From Treponema sp. (GTDB lineage: Bacteria; Spirochaetota; Spirochaetia; Treponematales; Breznakiellaceae): a DNA stretch of 57,015 bases. The translations under genes and the position numbers were made by a program. Below, piece by piece: positions 41,664 through 50,661 of this stretch. The notes under the pieces were generated by a model that was given only the letters and a program-made list of their open reading frames with translations, had not been told where the DNA came from and searched no databases. The DNA is taken from positions 1-57,015 of the forward strand of contig WQSN01000010.1 of the NCBI GenBank assembly GCA_009787835.1, given 5' to 3'. How positions within the stretch are numbered: position 1 is the first letter of the stretch; every line of letters starts with the position of its first letter.

Positions 41664-42741
41664 TACTGCTTATTTAGCGCTGGAAAACGGCATGATTTTT
41701 AAAGGCAAATCATTCGGCGCGCGCGCTGATGTGACGGGAGAAATAGTCTTTACCACCGGCATGACAGGTTATCTTGAAACGCTGACAGATCCAAGTTACT
41801 GCGGACAGATTGTTATGCAGACTTTTCCATTAATCGGAAACTACGGAGTAATCCCGCAGGATTTTGAAAGCGCGAATATCGGCGTGAAAGCTTATATTGT
41901 AAAGTATCCATGCTATACGCCTTCAAATTTCAGAAGCGAATACAGTCTTGACGCCTTATTGAAGGAACACGGCATCGTTGGGTTATGTGACATTGATACG
42001 CGCGCTCTTGTAAAAATTATCCGTAAAAACGGAGTTATGAACGGAAAGATAACATCCTGCGAACCAACCGGCGAGGATTTTGAAGATATAAAAAAATATG
42101 TTGTAGTCTGTCCCATTAACGCGGTCTCTTCGCGTAATGTAATAAAATGCAAACCGGAAAAAATACAGGATGCGAAGCGCATAGCGCTCATGGATTTTGG
42201 GGCTAAAAGCGGAATTGCAGACGCACTGGCGGCGAGAAACTGTGGTGTTTATTTATTTCCTCATGATACGCAGGCGCGGGATATTTTAAAAATAAAACCG
42301 GACGGCATCATGCTGAGCAACGGGCCGGGCGATCCCGCTGATCACGGCAACAGGGTTATCATGGAAACTCTGGAGGAGCTTGTAAAAACCGGCATCCCGA
42401 TTTTTGGAATTTGTATGGGTCATCAGCTTCTTGCGCTCGCAAACGGATACAAAACCAGGAAATTAAAGTTCGGCCACAGGGGAGCGAATCAGCCTGTTAA
42501 GGACACGGGGACAGGCCGGGTTTACATAACAAGCCAAAATCACGGCTATGAAGTAGTTGCAGATAACGCAGGCGGCAGTATGTATTCATTTATCAATGTC
42601 AACGACGGAAGCTGCGAAGGCATTGATTACGGCGTTTCATTCTCCGTGCAGTTTCATCCCGAAGCGAGATGCGGTCCGCTTGATACAGGTTTTCTGTTTG
42701 ACAGATTTATGGAAAGGATAAACAATCATGCCGCTGAATAA
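41641..42741 (+). CDS. carA: Carbamoyl-phosphate synthase small subunit
   Basis: ATG 41641 follows GGGGGAAG and gives MSNRMNPDTAYLALENGMIF; more upstream starts lie well inside purF. The N-terminal domain (FTTGMTGYLETLTDPSYCGQIV) is followed by a class I amidotransferase domain with the nucleophile in FGICMGHQLLALA and the late catalytic FHPEA. CarA supplies ammonia from glutamine to CarB for pyrimidine and arginine synthesis. The 366-residue length is typical. It overlaps carB by 14 bases. Confidence 0.95.
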   Translation: MSNRMNPDTAYLALENGMIFKGKSFGARADVTGEIVFTTGMTGYLETLTDPSYCGQIVMQTFPLIGNYGVIPQDFESANIGVKAYIVKYPCYTPSNFRSEYSLDALLKEHGIVGLCDIDTRALVKIIRKNGVMNGKITSCEPTGEDFEDIKKYVVVCPINAVSSRNVIKCKPEKIQDAKRIALMDFGAKSGIADALAARNCGVYLFPHDTQARDILKIKPDGIMLSNGPGDPADHGNRVIMETLEELVKTGIPIFGICMGHQLLALANGYKTRKLKFGHRGANQPVKDTGTGRVYITSQNHGYEVVADNAGGSMYSFINVNDGSCEGIDYGVSFSVQFHPEARCGPLDTGFLFDRFMERINNHAAE

Positions 42742-45700
42742 GGATATAAAAAAAGTTTTGGTAATCGGTTCAGGCCCCATTGTAATAGGACAAGCGGCGG
42801 AATTTGATTATGCCGGGACACAGGCGTGCCGTGTGCTGCGCGAAGATAAAATTGAAATAGTTCTTGTTAACTCAAACCCCGCCACAATAATGACAGATAA
42901 CAATATCGCGGACAGGATTTATATTGAGCCCCTGACACTCACTGTCATAAAACGCATTATTGAAAAAGAGCGCCCCGACAGCATTTTATCGGGTCTTGGC
43001 GGCCAGACAGGGCTTACGCTGTGCATGCAGCTTGCCCGAGACGGTTTCCTGGATAAATACGGAGTGCGGCTTCTGGGTTCTTCGCCTCAGACAATAGACA
43101 AAGCCGAAGACAGAAAAATATTCAAGGAGACAATGGAAAGTATAGGGCAGCCATGCGTCCCGTCGGTGATCGCGACAGACACGCAAACCGCCGTGAAATT
43201 CGCGGACGAGATCGGCTATCCTGTTATTGTCCGCCCCGCTTTTACGCTGGGAGGCACAGGCGGCGGCAGCGCTGCGGACGGGGAGAAACTGCGTGAAATT
43301 GCGGCTAACGGCCTTGCGCTTTCCCCGATTAATCAGATACTGGTTGAAAAATCAATCGCTGGCTGGAAAGAGATTGAATTTGAAGTAATGCGCGACAGGG
43401 CGGGAAATGTAATTACAGTCTGTTCCATGGAGAACTTTGATCCTGTGGGCATTCACACAGGCGACAGCATTGTAATCGCGCCGTGCGTAACACTGGCGGA
43501 CAGGGAATACCAAATGCTGCGCACCGCCGCTCTTGATATTATTAAAGCGTTAGGCGTCGAGGGAGGCTGCAATGTACAGCTGGCTCTGGAGCCGAACAGT
43601 TTTGAGTATGCAGTCATCGAAGTTAATCCGCGTGTTTCCCGATCTTCCGCGCTGGCGAGCAAGGCTACAGGCTATCCAATCGCGAAAGCAGCGACAAAAA
43701 TTGCAATCGGTTATACGTTAGATGAAATTAAAAACGCGGTGACAGGCACAACATGCGCCGCCTTTGAACCGGCTCTCGACTATGTCGCCGTGAAATTTCC
43801 GAAATGGCCTTTCGACAAATTTGTTTACGCCAGCAAGGAACTTGGAACGCAGATGAAAGCCACAGGCGAAGTAATGGCTATCGCCGACACTTTCGAAGAA
43901 GCCCTGCTTAAAGCGGTGCGCGGAGCGGAAATTGGTTTGACAGGTTTAGACATGCCGCGCCTTGCATCGAAAACAGATACAGAAATTCGTGGACTTCTTG
44001 ACACAGTTACCGATGAACGCTTGTTTGTTCTATATGAGGCAATAAAACGCGGTGTCAGCATTGAAGAATTGTATGCTATAACAAAAGTTGACAGATGGTT
44101 TTTAAACTGCTTAAATAATATTTATATAGGGAGCCGAAATAATTGTTCGAATAACGCACCCCATTCCCTAATCTACAAAATGGTAGACACATGCGCCGCT
44201 GAATTTGAAGCGATGACGCCGTATTTTTATTCAATTCAAAACGGAACAGAAAACGAAGCGCTTCCGTTTATTAAAAAAAGTGTTAAACGCAGAATCGTTG
44301 TTCTGGGTTCAGGCCCGATACGGATAGGGCAGGGAATTGAATTTGATTATGCGTGCGTACACTGCGTCTGGACGCTTAAAAGCATGGGGTATGAGGTAAT
44401 TGTAATAAACAATAATCCTGAAACAGTATCCACAGATTTTGATACGGCGGACAGACTGTACTTTGAGCCGTTATTCATTGATGATGTGATGAGCATAATC
44501 GAAATTGAAAAACCGGAAGGCGTTATTGTTGCGTTTGGCGGAGGAACCGCGATAAAGCTGACAAAAAAACTGCATGAGCTCGGAGTGACAATAATCGGCA
44601 CTTCCGCCGAAAGCATTGATATCTGTGAAGACAGGGAACGTTTTGACGCGTTACTCGAAAGACTTGAAATAAAACGCCCGAAGGGTTTCGGCGTGATGAC
44701 AGAATCAGAAGCGCTGGACGCCGCGGACAGGCTTGGATACCCTGTGCTCATGCGTCCTTCCTATGTGCTTGGCGGACAGAACATGATCATCGCGTTCTCA
44801 GGAGAAGACATCAGGGAATACATGGAAATTATTTTACGGCAGAAACAGGATAACCCTGTGTTAATCGACAAATATTTAAGCGGACTTGAAATTGAAGTAG
44901 ACGCGATATGCGACGGAACAGATATTTTAATTCCCGGCATAATGGAACATATAGAGCGCACTGGTGTTCATTCAGGCGACAGCATTGCCGTGTACCCCGC
45001 ACTTGATATTGACGATGAGTTAGCTGAAAATATATTCAGCATAACAAAAAAAATATGCATGGCTCTGGAAGTAAGGGGGCTTGTAAATATTCAATATGTG
45101 CTTTTTAAGAGTGAAATTTATGTTATAGAAGTAAACCCGCGCGCGTCGCGCACAGTTCCGTATATCAGCAAGGTAACGGGAGTTCCGATGTGCGAGCTTG
45201 CGACAAAAGTCAGCGTTGGTGAAAAACTGTCATCCCTCGGGTTTTCAGGCGGAATCGCGAAAATTCCCCCGTATGTCGCAGTAAAGGTTCCTGTTTTTTC
45301 TTTTGAAAAACTCGCCGGTCTTGATACTCATCTGGGACCGGAAATGAAATCCACAGGCGAGGTTTTGGGACTTGGAAAAAATCTTGAAGAAGCGCTTTAC
45401 AAAGGGCTTGTCGCAGCTGGTTACAGGATGAAGAAATCAGGAGGCGTGCTTCTGACAATCCGGGACGGCGACAAGGGAGAAGTTATTGATATAGCGCAGA
45501 AATTTACCAGACTGGGATTTTCCCTTCACGGTACGCGCGGAACGGCGCGCTTCCTTGAAAAAAAAGGTTTTAATGTAGAGCCTGTAGACAAAATTTATGA
45601 TAACCCTGATGTTAATACCGAAACGCTTTTGGCAAGCGGAAAAATAAGCTACATCATCTGCACATCAGAAAAAGGAAGGGACCCCGCGCTTGACGATGTG

Positions 45701-46681
45701 AAGCTTCGCAGAAAAGCAGTAGCGCTCGGCGTTCCCTGCCTTACCTCGATAGATACAGCTAACGCTCTCGCGGATTCGCTTTTATCGGATTACAGTGAAA
45801 TAAACACAGAGTTAGTTGACATTAACAATTTAAGAAGCAGCCGGATAAAACTGCCATTCACAAAAATGCACGGTACAGGAAATGATTATATTTATATCAA
45901 CTGCATGGATATGGAAATCAATTCGCCGGAATCGCTTTCTGCGCTGTTGTCCGACAGGCATACGGGCATCGGAGGAGAAGGAGTTGTGCTGATACTGCGT
46001 TCACAAATAGCCGACGCGAAAATGCGAATCTTCAATCTTGACGGCAGCGAAGGCGCAATGGCCGGAAACTCTATCCGCTGTGTGGCGAAATATTTATTTG
46101 ATAACGATATTGTGACAAAACGCAATATGCGGATTGAAACCCGAAGCGGAATAAGGGAACTTGCACTTTTTACCAGGAACGGAAAAGTATCGTCTGTAAG
46201 GGTAAACATGAGACAGGCTGAACTGAGACCTGAAAAAATTCCTGTTAATCTCACGGGCGGGAACGTGATCGCAAGACCAGTAAAAATCGGCGGCAGGGAG
46301 TACGCAATCACCTGCGTTTCAATGGGAAACCCCCACGCAGTAGTTTTCTGCGATGTAGACATAATTGATATTGGCGAAATCGGGCCGTTATTTGAAAATG
46401 ATCCGCTGTTTCCTGACAGGGTGAACATTGAGTTTGTGGAAATAATGGATATAAACCATTTAAAAATACGCGTCTGGGAAAGAGGTTCAGGCGAGACGCA
46501 GGCCTGCGGCACGGGAGCCTGCGCCGCTGTAGTAGCCGCTGTTTTAAACGGATATTGCGAAAAGGGAAAGGATATAAAAGCTCAACTGCCTGGAGGCGAG
46601 CTTGTTGTCAATTATAATGATGATACTGTTTACATGACAGGTGATTGCGTAACTGTTTTTAACGGAGTTGTGGAGATATAA
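42728..46681 (+). CDS. carB: Carbamoyl-phosphate synthase large subunit fused to a DapF-like domain
   Basis: Residues 1 to ~1035 are CarB: two ATP-grasp halves (VLVIGSGPIVIGQAAEFDYA near 10; VVLGSGPIRIGQGIEFDYAC near 525) and a C-terminal MGS-like allosteric domain (GVLLTIRDGDKGEVIDIA). The chain then runs on in frame into a complete diaminopimelate-epimerase fold (about 1040-1317): KMHGTGNDYIYINC, DRHTGIGGEG, FNLDGSEGAMAGNSIRC, SMGNPHAVVF and ERGSGETQACGTGACA. Epimerase uses two cysteines. The second is present (Cys1260), but the first is alanine (Ala1112 in AMAGNS), so ordinary racemisation is doubtful. The open frame carries no internal stop or ribosome-binding site at the junction. This is the last gene of the glutamine operon. 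Confidence 0.93.
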   Translation: MPLNKDIKKVLVIGSGPIVIGQAAEFDYAGTQACRVLREDKIEIVLVNSNPATIMTDNNIADRIYIEPLTLTVIKRIIEKERPDSILSGLGGQTGLTLCMQLARDGFLDKYGVRLLGSSPQTIDKAEDRKIFKETMESIGQPCVPSVIATDTQTAVKFADEIGYPVIVRPAFTLGGTGGGSAADGEKLREIAANGLALSPINQILVEKSIAGWKEIEFEVMRDRAGNVITVCSMENFDPVGIHTGDSIVIAPCVTLADREYQMLRTAALDIIKALGVEGGCNVQLALEPNSFEYAVIEVNPRVSRSSALASKATGYPIAKAATKIAIGYTLDEIKNAVTGTTCAAFEPALDYVAVKFPKWPFDKFVYASKELGTQMKATGEVMAIADTFEEALLKAVRGAEIGLTGLDMPRLASKTDTEIRGLLDTVTDERLFVLYEAIKRGVSIEELYAITKVDRWFLNCLNNIYIGSRNNCSNNAPHSLIYKMVDTCAAEFEAMTPYFYSIQNGTENEALPFIKKSVKRRIVVLGSGPIRIGQGIEFDYACVHCVWTLKSMGYEVIVINNNPETVSTDFDTADRLYFEPLFIDDVMSIIEIEKPEGVIVAFGGGTAIKLTKKLHELGVTIIGTSAESIDICEDRERFDALLERLEIKRPKGFGVMTESEALDAADRLGYPVLMRPSYVLGGQNMIIAFSGEDIREYMEIILRQKQDNPVLIDKYLSGLEIEVDAICDGTDILIPGIMEHIERTGVHSGDSIAVYPALDIDDELAENIFSITKKICMALEVRGLVNIQYVLFKSEIYVIEVNPRASRTVPYISKVTGVPMCELATKVSVGEKLSSLGFSGGIAKIPPYVAVKVPVFSFEKLAGLDTHLGPEMKSTGEVLGLGKNLEEALYKGLVAAGYRMKKSGGVLLTIRDGDKGEVIDIAQKFTRLGFSLHGTRGTARFLEKKGFNVEPVDKIYDNPDVNTETLLASGKISYIICTSEKGRDPALDDVKLRRKAVALGVPCLTSIDTANALADSLLSDYSEINTELVDINNLRSSRIKLPFTKMHGTGNDYIYINCMDMEINSPESLSALLSDRHTGIGGEGVVLILRSQIADAKMRIFNLDGSEGAMAGNSIRCVAKYLFDNDIVTKRNMRIETRSGIRELALFTRNGKVSSVRVNMRQAELRPEKIPVNLTGGNVIARPVKIGGREYAITCVSMGNPHAVVFCDVDIIDIGEIGPLFENDPLFPDRVNIEFVEIMDINHLKIRVWERGSGETQACGTGACAAVVAAVLNGYCEKGKDIKAQLPGGELVVNYNDDTVYMTGDCVTVFNGVVEI

Positions 46682-46774
46682 TGCAGGCGCCGGCGGCTTC
46701 GCTGCAAGCGCATGTTATATCTGTCTTGAAAATCCTAAAGCGCTGTATTAAAATGATTAATCGGGAGTAATCTG

Positions 46775-49700
46775 GTGGGCGATGGCATGATCGAAATAAT
46801 TAAATCAAATAATGAATTATGCACAGGCTGTAACCGTTGTGTTCGCGAATGTCCCATGGAGACTGCCAATGTCACTTATCAGGATGAAGACGGAAAAATA
46901 AAAGTAAAAGTTGATCATGCCAGGTGCATCGCTTGCGGCCGCTGCATTACGGCGTGCAAACATGACGCCAGATATTTTATTGATGATACCGAACGGTTCT
47001 TCGATGATCTGTCCAAAGGAATCTCCATATCGGTTATTGCCGCTCCTTCCATAAGGACAAACATTCCTGAATATAAAAATATTTTCACATATTTAAAAAA
47101 CGCAGGCGTAAACCTTATATATGATACATCGCTTGGTGCTGATATCTGCGTGTGGGCCCATATAAAATATATTGAAAAGCAGCAGGCAGAAAACGGTCAC
47201 ACTCCAATCATTTCACAGCCGTGTCCCGCGATTGTCTCTTACTGCGAAATGTACCGCCATGATTTAATCCCCAGACTGTCTCCTGTACACAGCCCCATGG
47301 CATGTATCTCCATTTATATGAAAAAGTATAAGGGCATTAACGGCAATATCGCGGCGCTCTCTCCATGTATCGCCAAGAAGAGGGAATTTGAAAATACAAA
47401 ACTCGCGGATTACAGCATTACTTTTACAAACCTTATGGAATATCTTAAAAAAAACAATATTGCCATTCCTGATAAGGAAACGCAGTTTGATCACGATGAA
47501 TGCGGATTGGGTTCACTGTTCCCGATGCCCGGCGGGCTAAGGGAAAACATTGAGTATTTTACCGGAAAAAAACTTTATATCGCGAAGGGCGATGGTCCTG
47601 AGATATATGAAAAGCTGGATAAATACGCTGAAACCGCGCCTGAATTCCTTCCTGATCTGTACGATGTTCTTAACTGCACCGAAGGCTGTAATTTAGGATC
47701 GGCGTATTCGCATAACAGAAATATTTTTGAAATTGACAAGTCAATGAACGATAAAAGAAAAAGAACAACAGAAGCGAACAAGATGAAACATTATCAGTCA
47801 ATTTATAATTCATACGAAGAGACGCTGGACTTCAGGCTTTTTTTAAGGGAATACCGGCCTGTTTTAACGGAATACCCGAAAATAAATGAAGAGGATATTA
47901 ACCGCGCTTTTGAGCTGCTGGGCAAAACAACATACGAAATGCAGAACATCGACTGCGGCGCCTGCGGCAGTAAAACATGCCGCCGCATGGCGAGAAAAAT
48001 CGCGTTAGGTGTAAATATTCCCGTCAATTGCATGGTTAAATCATTGGAAGATGTCAGAACCGAACAGGAAAATTATCAGAATACCCACATGCAGCTAACA
48101 GAGCTGGAAAAATCGCACGAAGCGGATGAGCTGATACGCATCATGCTTGATGTTAATCCCCATATAAACATTCTGTTTGACAGTAATTTTCATTTGCTTG
48201 ACTGTAATCCGGCGTCGGTTCGCTTTATGGGAGCGAGTTCAAAAGAAGATATGCTCGACGGGTTCATTGACAATATAACAAGGAGCATTCCGGAATTTCA
48301 GCCTGACGGAAGAAAATCCGCGTCAATAAAAGATAAACTTTTAATCGCCGCGAGAGAAGGATCTGTCCGTTTTGAAACAAGCGTCAACATCGGCGGCAGC
48401 CTCAGGAACCTTGATGTGGAATTCAAAAAAGTCCCTTACAGAAACAGTTTTTTTATTGTCGGTTTTGTTTATGACATGACGGCAATGTACGCCCGTGAAA
48501 AGGAACTGGTGCACGCGCAGGAAAAAAACGAGCTTCAGCTGACAAAATTAAACGCTGTTGTAAACGCGACAAAAATAGGCTTATGGGACGTGACAATTTT
48601 TAATAATGATCCCGTGAACCTTCAGAATGTTTTCACATGGTCTGACGAGTTCAGGTACATACTTGGGTATGCGAACGAGATGGAATTTCCGAATACATTT
48701 GACAGTTGGAACGACAGGCTGCATCCTGATGAGAGAGAAGACGCTCATAAAGCCATTACTGAGCATCTGCTGGATAAAACCGGTAAAACGCCCTATGATG
48801 TGGAATTCCGCATGCTGTGTAAAAACGGCGAATACAAATATGTGCGCGCATGCGGTGAAGCTGTCCGCGATAAAAACGGAAACGCAATCCGTGTAGCGGG
48901 CGCGGTAATGGATATTTCGGAGTCAAAGAAAATTTTATTGGATACGGAAAAACAGCGGATGGAGGCCGAAGAAGCAAGCAAGGCAAAAACAGTTTTTCTG
49001 TCCAACATGAGCCATGAAATCCGCACTCCGCTGAACGCCATAATCGGAATGACGACAATTGGAAAAATGTCGTCTGATATTGGCAGAAAAGACGACGCTT
49101 TCCATAAAATTGAAGGAGCGTCCAGGCATCTGTTAGGTGTAATCAACGACATACTTGATATGTCAAAAATTGAAGCGAACAAGCTGGAACTGTCATCCAT
49201 CAGTTTTGATTTTGAAGAGATGCTGCAAAAAGCCGCCGATATTGTAAATCCCAGAATTGAAGAGAAGCGGCAGAAGTTTATCATCAATACCGGAAAAGGT
49301 ATACCGCAGGTGCTTATAGGCGACGATCAAAGACTTACGCAGGTAATTACAAACCTGTTGTCCAATGCCGTAAAGTTCACGCCGGATGAAGGCTCAATCT
49401 GTCTTGATTCCCGCCTTATGTCAGAGAAAAACAGCGTGTGCCGTCTGGAAATAAGCGTCTCCGATTCAGGGATCGGAATTACAGAAAAACAGAAAAAATA
49501 TTTATTTGATTCTTTTGAACAGGCAGACGCGCGCACCTCGCGCAATTTCGGCGGCACAGGACTTGGTCTTTCCATTTCCAAACGCATTGTTGAGCTTATG
49601 GACGGAGATATCAAAGTTGAATCGGAACCGGGAAAAGGCTCAAAATTCACCGTTTCAGTCCTGTTAAAACGCGGAACCAGTATAGAAAATAAATCCATTA

Positions 49701-50176
49701 ATAAAAATTTTATCAATGAAAACGGATGCACTGTAGATTTTTCCGGAAAGACCGTGCTGTTAGCTGAAGATATAGAAATTAACCGCGAAATTATTACTGT
49801 CCTTCTTGAACCTACGCACCTGACTGTCGAAAATGCGGAGAACGGTGAAGCGGCTGTTCGCATGTATTCAGAATCGCCTGAAAAGTATAGTTTAATTTTT
49901 ATGGATATACAGATGCCCAAAATGGATGGATACGAAGCGACCCGCGCCATACGTGCAATTGAAGCGGTAAAGCAAAAAGCACTGGCGGAAATAAACATTG
50001 ACAGTGATGCCGCCGGTTCAGCTGATAACTCACGCGGGCAAATACCGATAATCGCAATGACCGCGAATGTATTCCGCGAAGATGTTGAAAAATGTTTCAA
50101 GGTCGGCATGAACGGTCACCTCAGAAAACCAATTGATTTTTTCGAGATGATCGATGTTTTAATTAAATTTATTTAA
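46775..50176 (+). CDS. [FeFe]-hydrogenase-like sensor/hybrid histidine kinase
   Basis: Residues 14-62 hold two [4Fe-4S] motifs (CTGCNRCVRECP, CIACGRCITACK). Residues ~70-330 form a hydrogenase large-subunit-like domain with all four H-cluster-type cysteines (Cys150 in QPCPAIV, Cys198 in SPCIAKKREFE, Cys301 and Cys305 in CTEGC). The second active-site cysteine, used for proton transfer, is replaced by Pro149, as expected for a sensor rather than a fast enzyme. A further FeS domain (Cys394, 397, 402, 419) leads to two PAS domains (~450-570, ~590-720), HisKA (His747 in SHEIRTPLN), HATPase (NLLSNAVKF, DSGIGI, GGTGLGLSI) and a receiver (Asp1044 in MDIQMPKMDG). A cytoplasmic sensor of hydrogen or redox state is likely. 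GTG start with GGGAG seven bases upstream. Confidence 0.9.
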   Translation: MGDGMIEIIKSNNELCTGCNRCVRECPMETANVTYQDEDGKIKVKVDHARCIACGRCITACKHDARYFIDDTERFFDDLSKGISISVIAAPSIRTNIPEYKNIFTYLKNAGVNLIYDTSLGADICVWAHIKYIEKQQAENGHTPIISQPCPAIVSYCEMYRHDLIPRLSPVHSPMACISIYMKKYKGINGNIAALSPCIAKKREFENTKLADYSITFTNLMEYLKKNNIAIPDKETQFDHDECGLGSLFPMPGGLRENIEYFTGKKLYIAKGDGPEIYEKLDKYAETAPEFLPDLYDVLNCTEGCNLGSAYSHNRNIFEIDKSMNDKRKRTTEANKMKHYQSIYNSYEETLDFRLFLREYRPVLTEYPKINEEDINRAFELLGKTTYEMQNIDCGACGSKTCRRMARKIALGVNIPVNCMVKSLEDVRTEQENYQNTHMQLTELEKSHEADELIRIMLDVNPHINILFDSNFHLLDCNPASVRFMGASSKEDMLDGFIDNITRSIPEFQPDGRKSASIKDKLLIAAREGSVRFETSVNIGGSLRNLDVEFKKVPYRNSFFIVGFVYDMTAMYAREKELVHAQEKNELQLTKLNAVVNATKIGLWDVTIFNNDPVNLQNVFTWSDEFRYILGYANEMEFPNTFDSWNDRLHPDEREDAHKAITEHLLDKTGKTPYDVEFRMLCKNGEYKYVRACGEAVRDKNGNAIRVAGAVMDISESKKILLDTEKQRMEAEEASKAKTVFLSNMSHEIRTPLNAIIGMTTIGKMSSDIGRKDDAFHKIEGASRHLLGVINDILDMSKIEANKLELSSISFDFEEMLQKAADIVNPRIEEKRQKFIINTGKGIPQVLIGDDQRLTQVITNLLSNAVKFTPDEGSICLDSRLMSEKNSVCRLEISVSDSGIGITEKQKKYLFDSFEQADARTSRNFGGTGLGLSISKRIVELMDGDIKVESEPGKGSKFTVSVLLKRGTSIENKSINKNFINENGCTVDFSGKTVLLAEDIEINREIITVLLEPTHLTVENAENGEAAVRMYSESPEKYSLIFMDIQMPKMDGYEATRAIRAIEAVKQKALAEINIDSDAAGSADNSRGQIPIIAMTANVFREDVEKCFKVGMNGHLRKPIDFFEMIDVLIKFI

Positions 50177-50179
50177 TGT

Positions 50180-50199
50180 ACATGGCTAATCTGCCGTGT
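50180..50199 (+). terminator. Possible weak hairpin after the sensor kinase
   Basis: ACATGGC and GCCGTGT pair over seven positions (one G-T) around a six-base loop, just after the stop codon. AT-rich sequence without a true T run follows, so termination would be inefficient. Confidence 0.3.
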
Positions 50200-50245
50200 C
50201 ATAATTATTGACAGCTCTGTTTAATTCCTGCGCCGCTTGCGGCCC

Positions 50246-50274
50246 TTGATTAATTTCCTGTCAAATATTATATT
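50246..50274 (+). promoter_or_regulatory. Promoter of ssrA
   Basis: TTGATT (50246-50251), 17 bases, TATATT (50269-50274), then the tmRNA 5' end at 50284, nine bases after the -10 box. Confidence 0.7.
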
Positions 50275-50283
50275 GTTAATATT

Positions 50284-50644
50284 GGGGGTGCACCGGTTTC
50301 GACTGGTACGTCTTCGGGGTATAGACTGCAGATGGAGCGCCCATCTCCTGATTGGGCAAAACAATTAACTGCCAACAAAACTGTCAGTTACGACTACGCC
50401 TTAGCTGCGTAATCGCGTGGACCTGTTCCGCCGCTCTGAGGAACAGCTTCCGCGTCGCAATCAGAGCTGGTTATGCCGCCGCTTCCGGAGGCAGCATAAC
50501 AAGATTTCCCGGAATACGGAAAAGCCGCGCGCCGTTTAGCCAAGTTTTTCCCGACATGCAAGCAAGCTTGCTCAATAAACGGCTAAATCTGTAGATGTCT
50601 ATGTTTCGCGTATTGGGACGCGGGTTCGACTCCCGCCACCTCCA
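50284..50644 (+). ncRNA. ssrA: Transfer-messenger RNA
   Basis: The 5' end GGGGGTG pairs with CACCTCC at the 3' end (one G-T), followed by the discriminator A at 50644; the CCA is not encoded. The characteristic CACCGGTTTCGACTGG follows the acceptor arm, and the 3' T-arm reads GGGTTCGACTCCC. The tag frame starts at GCC 50371 and encodes ANKTVSYDYALAA with TAA at 50410-50412. With SmpB the RNA rescues stalled ribosomes and tags the products for proteolysis. The tag is 13 residues, longer than the ten of E. coli, and shares the DYALAA end with other treponemes. Confidence 0.96.
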
Positions 50645-50661
50645 GAAAAATAAATCAAAAT

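Noticed and set aside
46682-46774. Terminator between carB-dapF and the sensor kinase
   Set aside because: The GC-rich hairpin there is short and has no T tract. Whether the kinase is co-transcribed stays open.
50620-50644. ssrA 3' end as an attachment site with a downstream duplicate
   Set aside because: I found no second copy of the T-arm/acceptor sequence downstream and no integrase gene.
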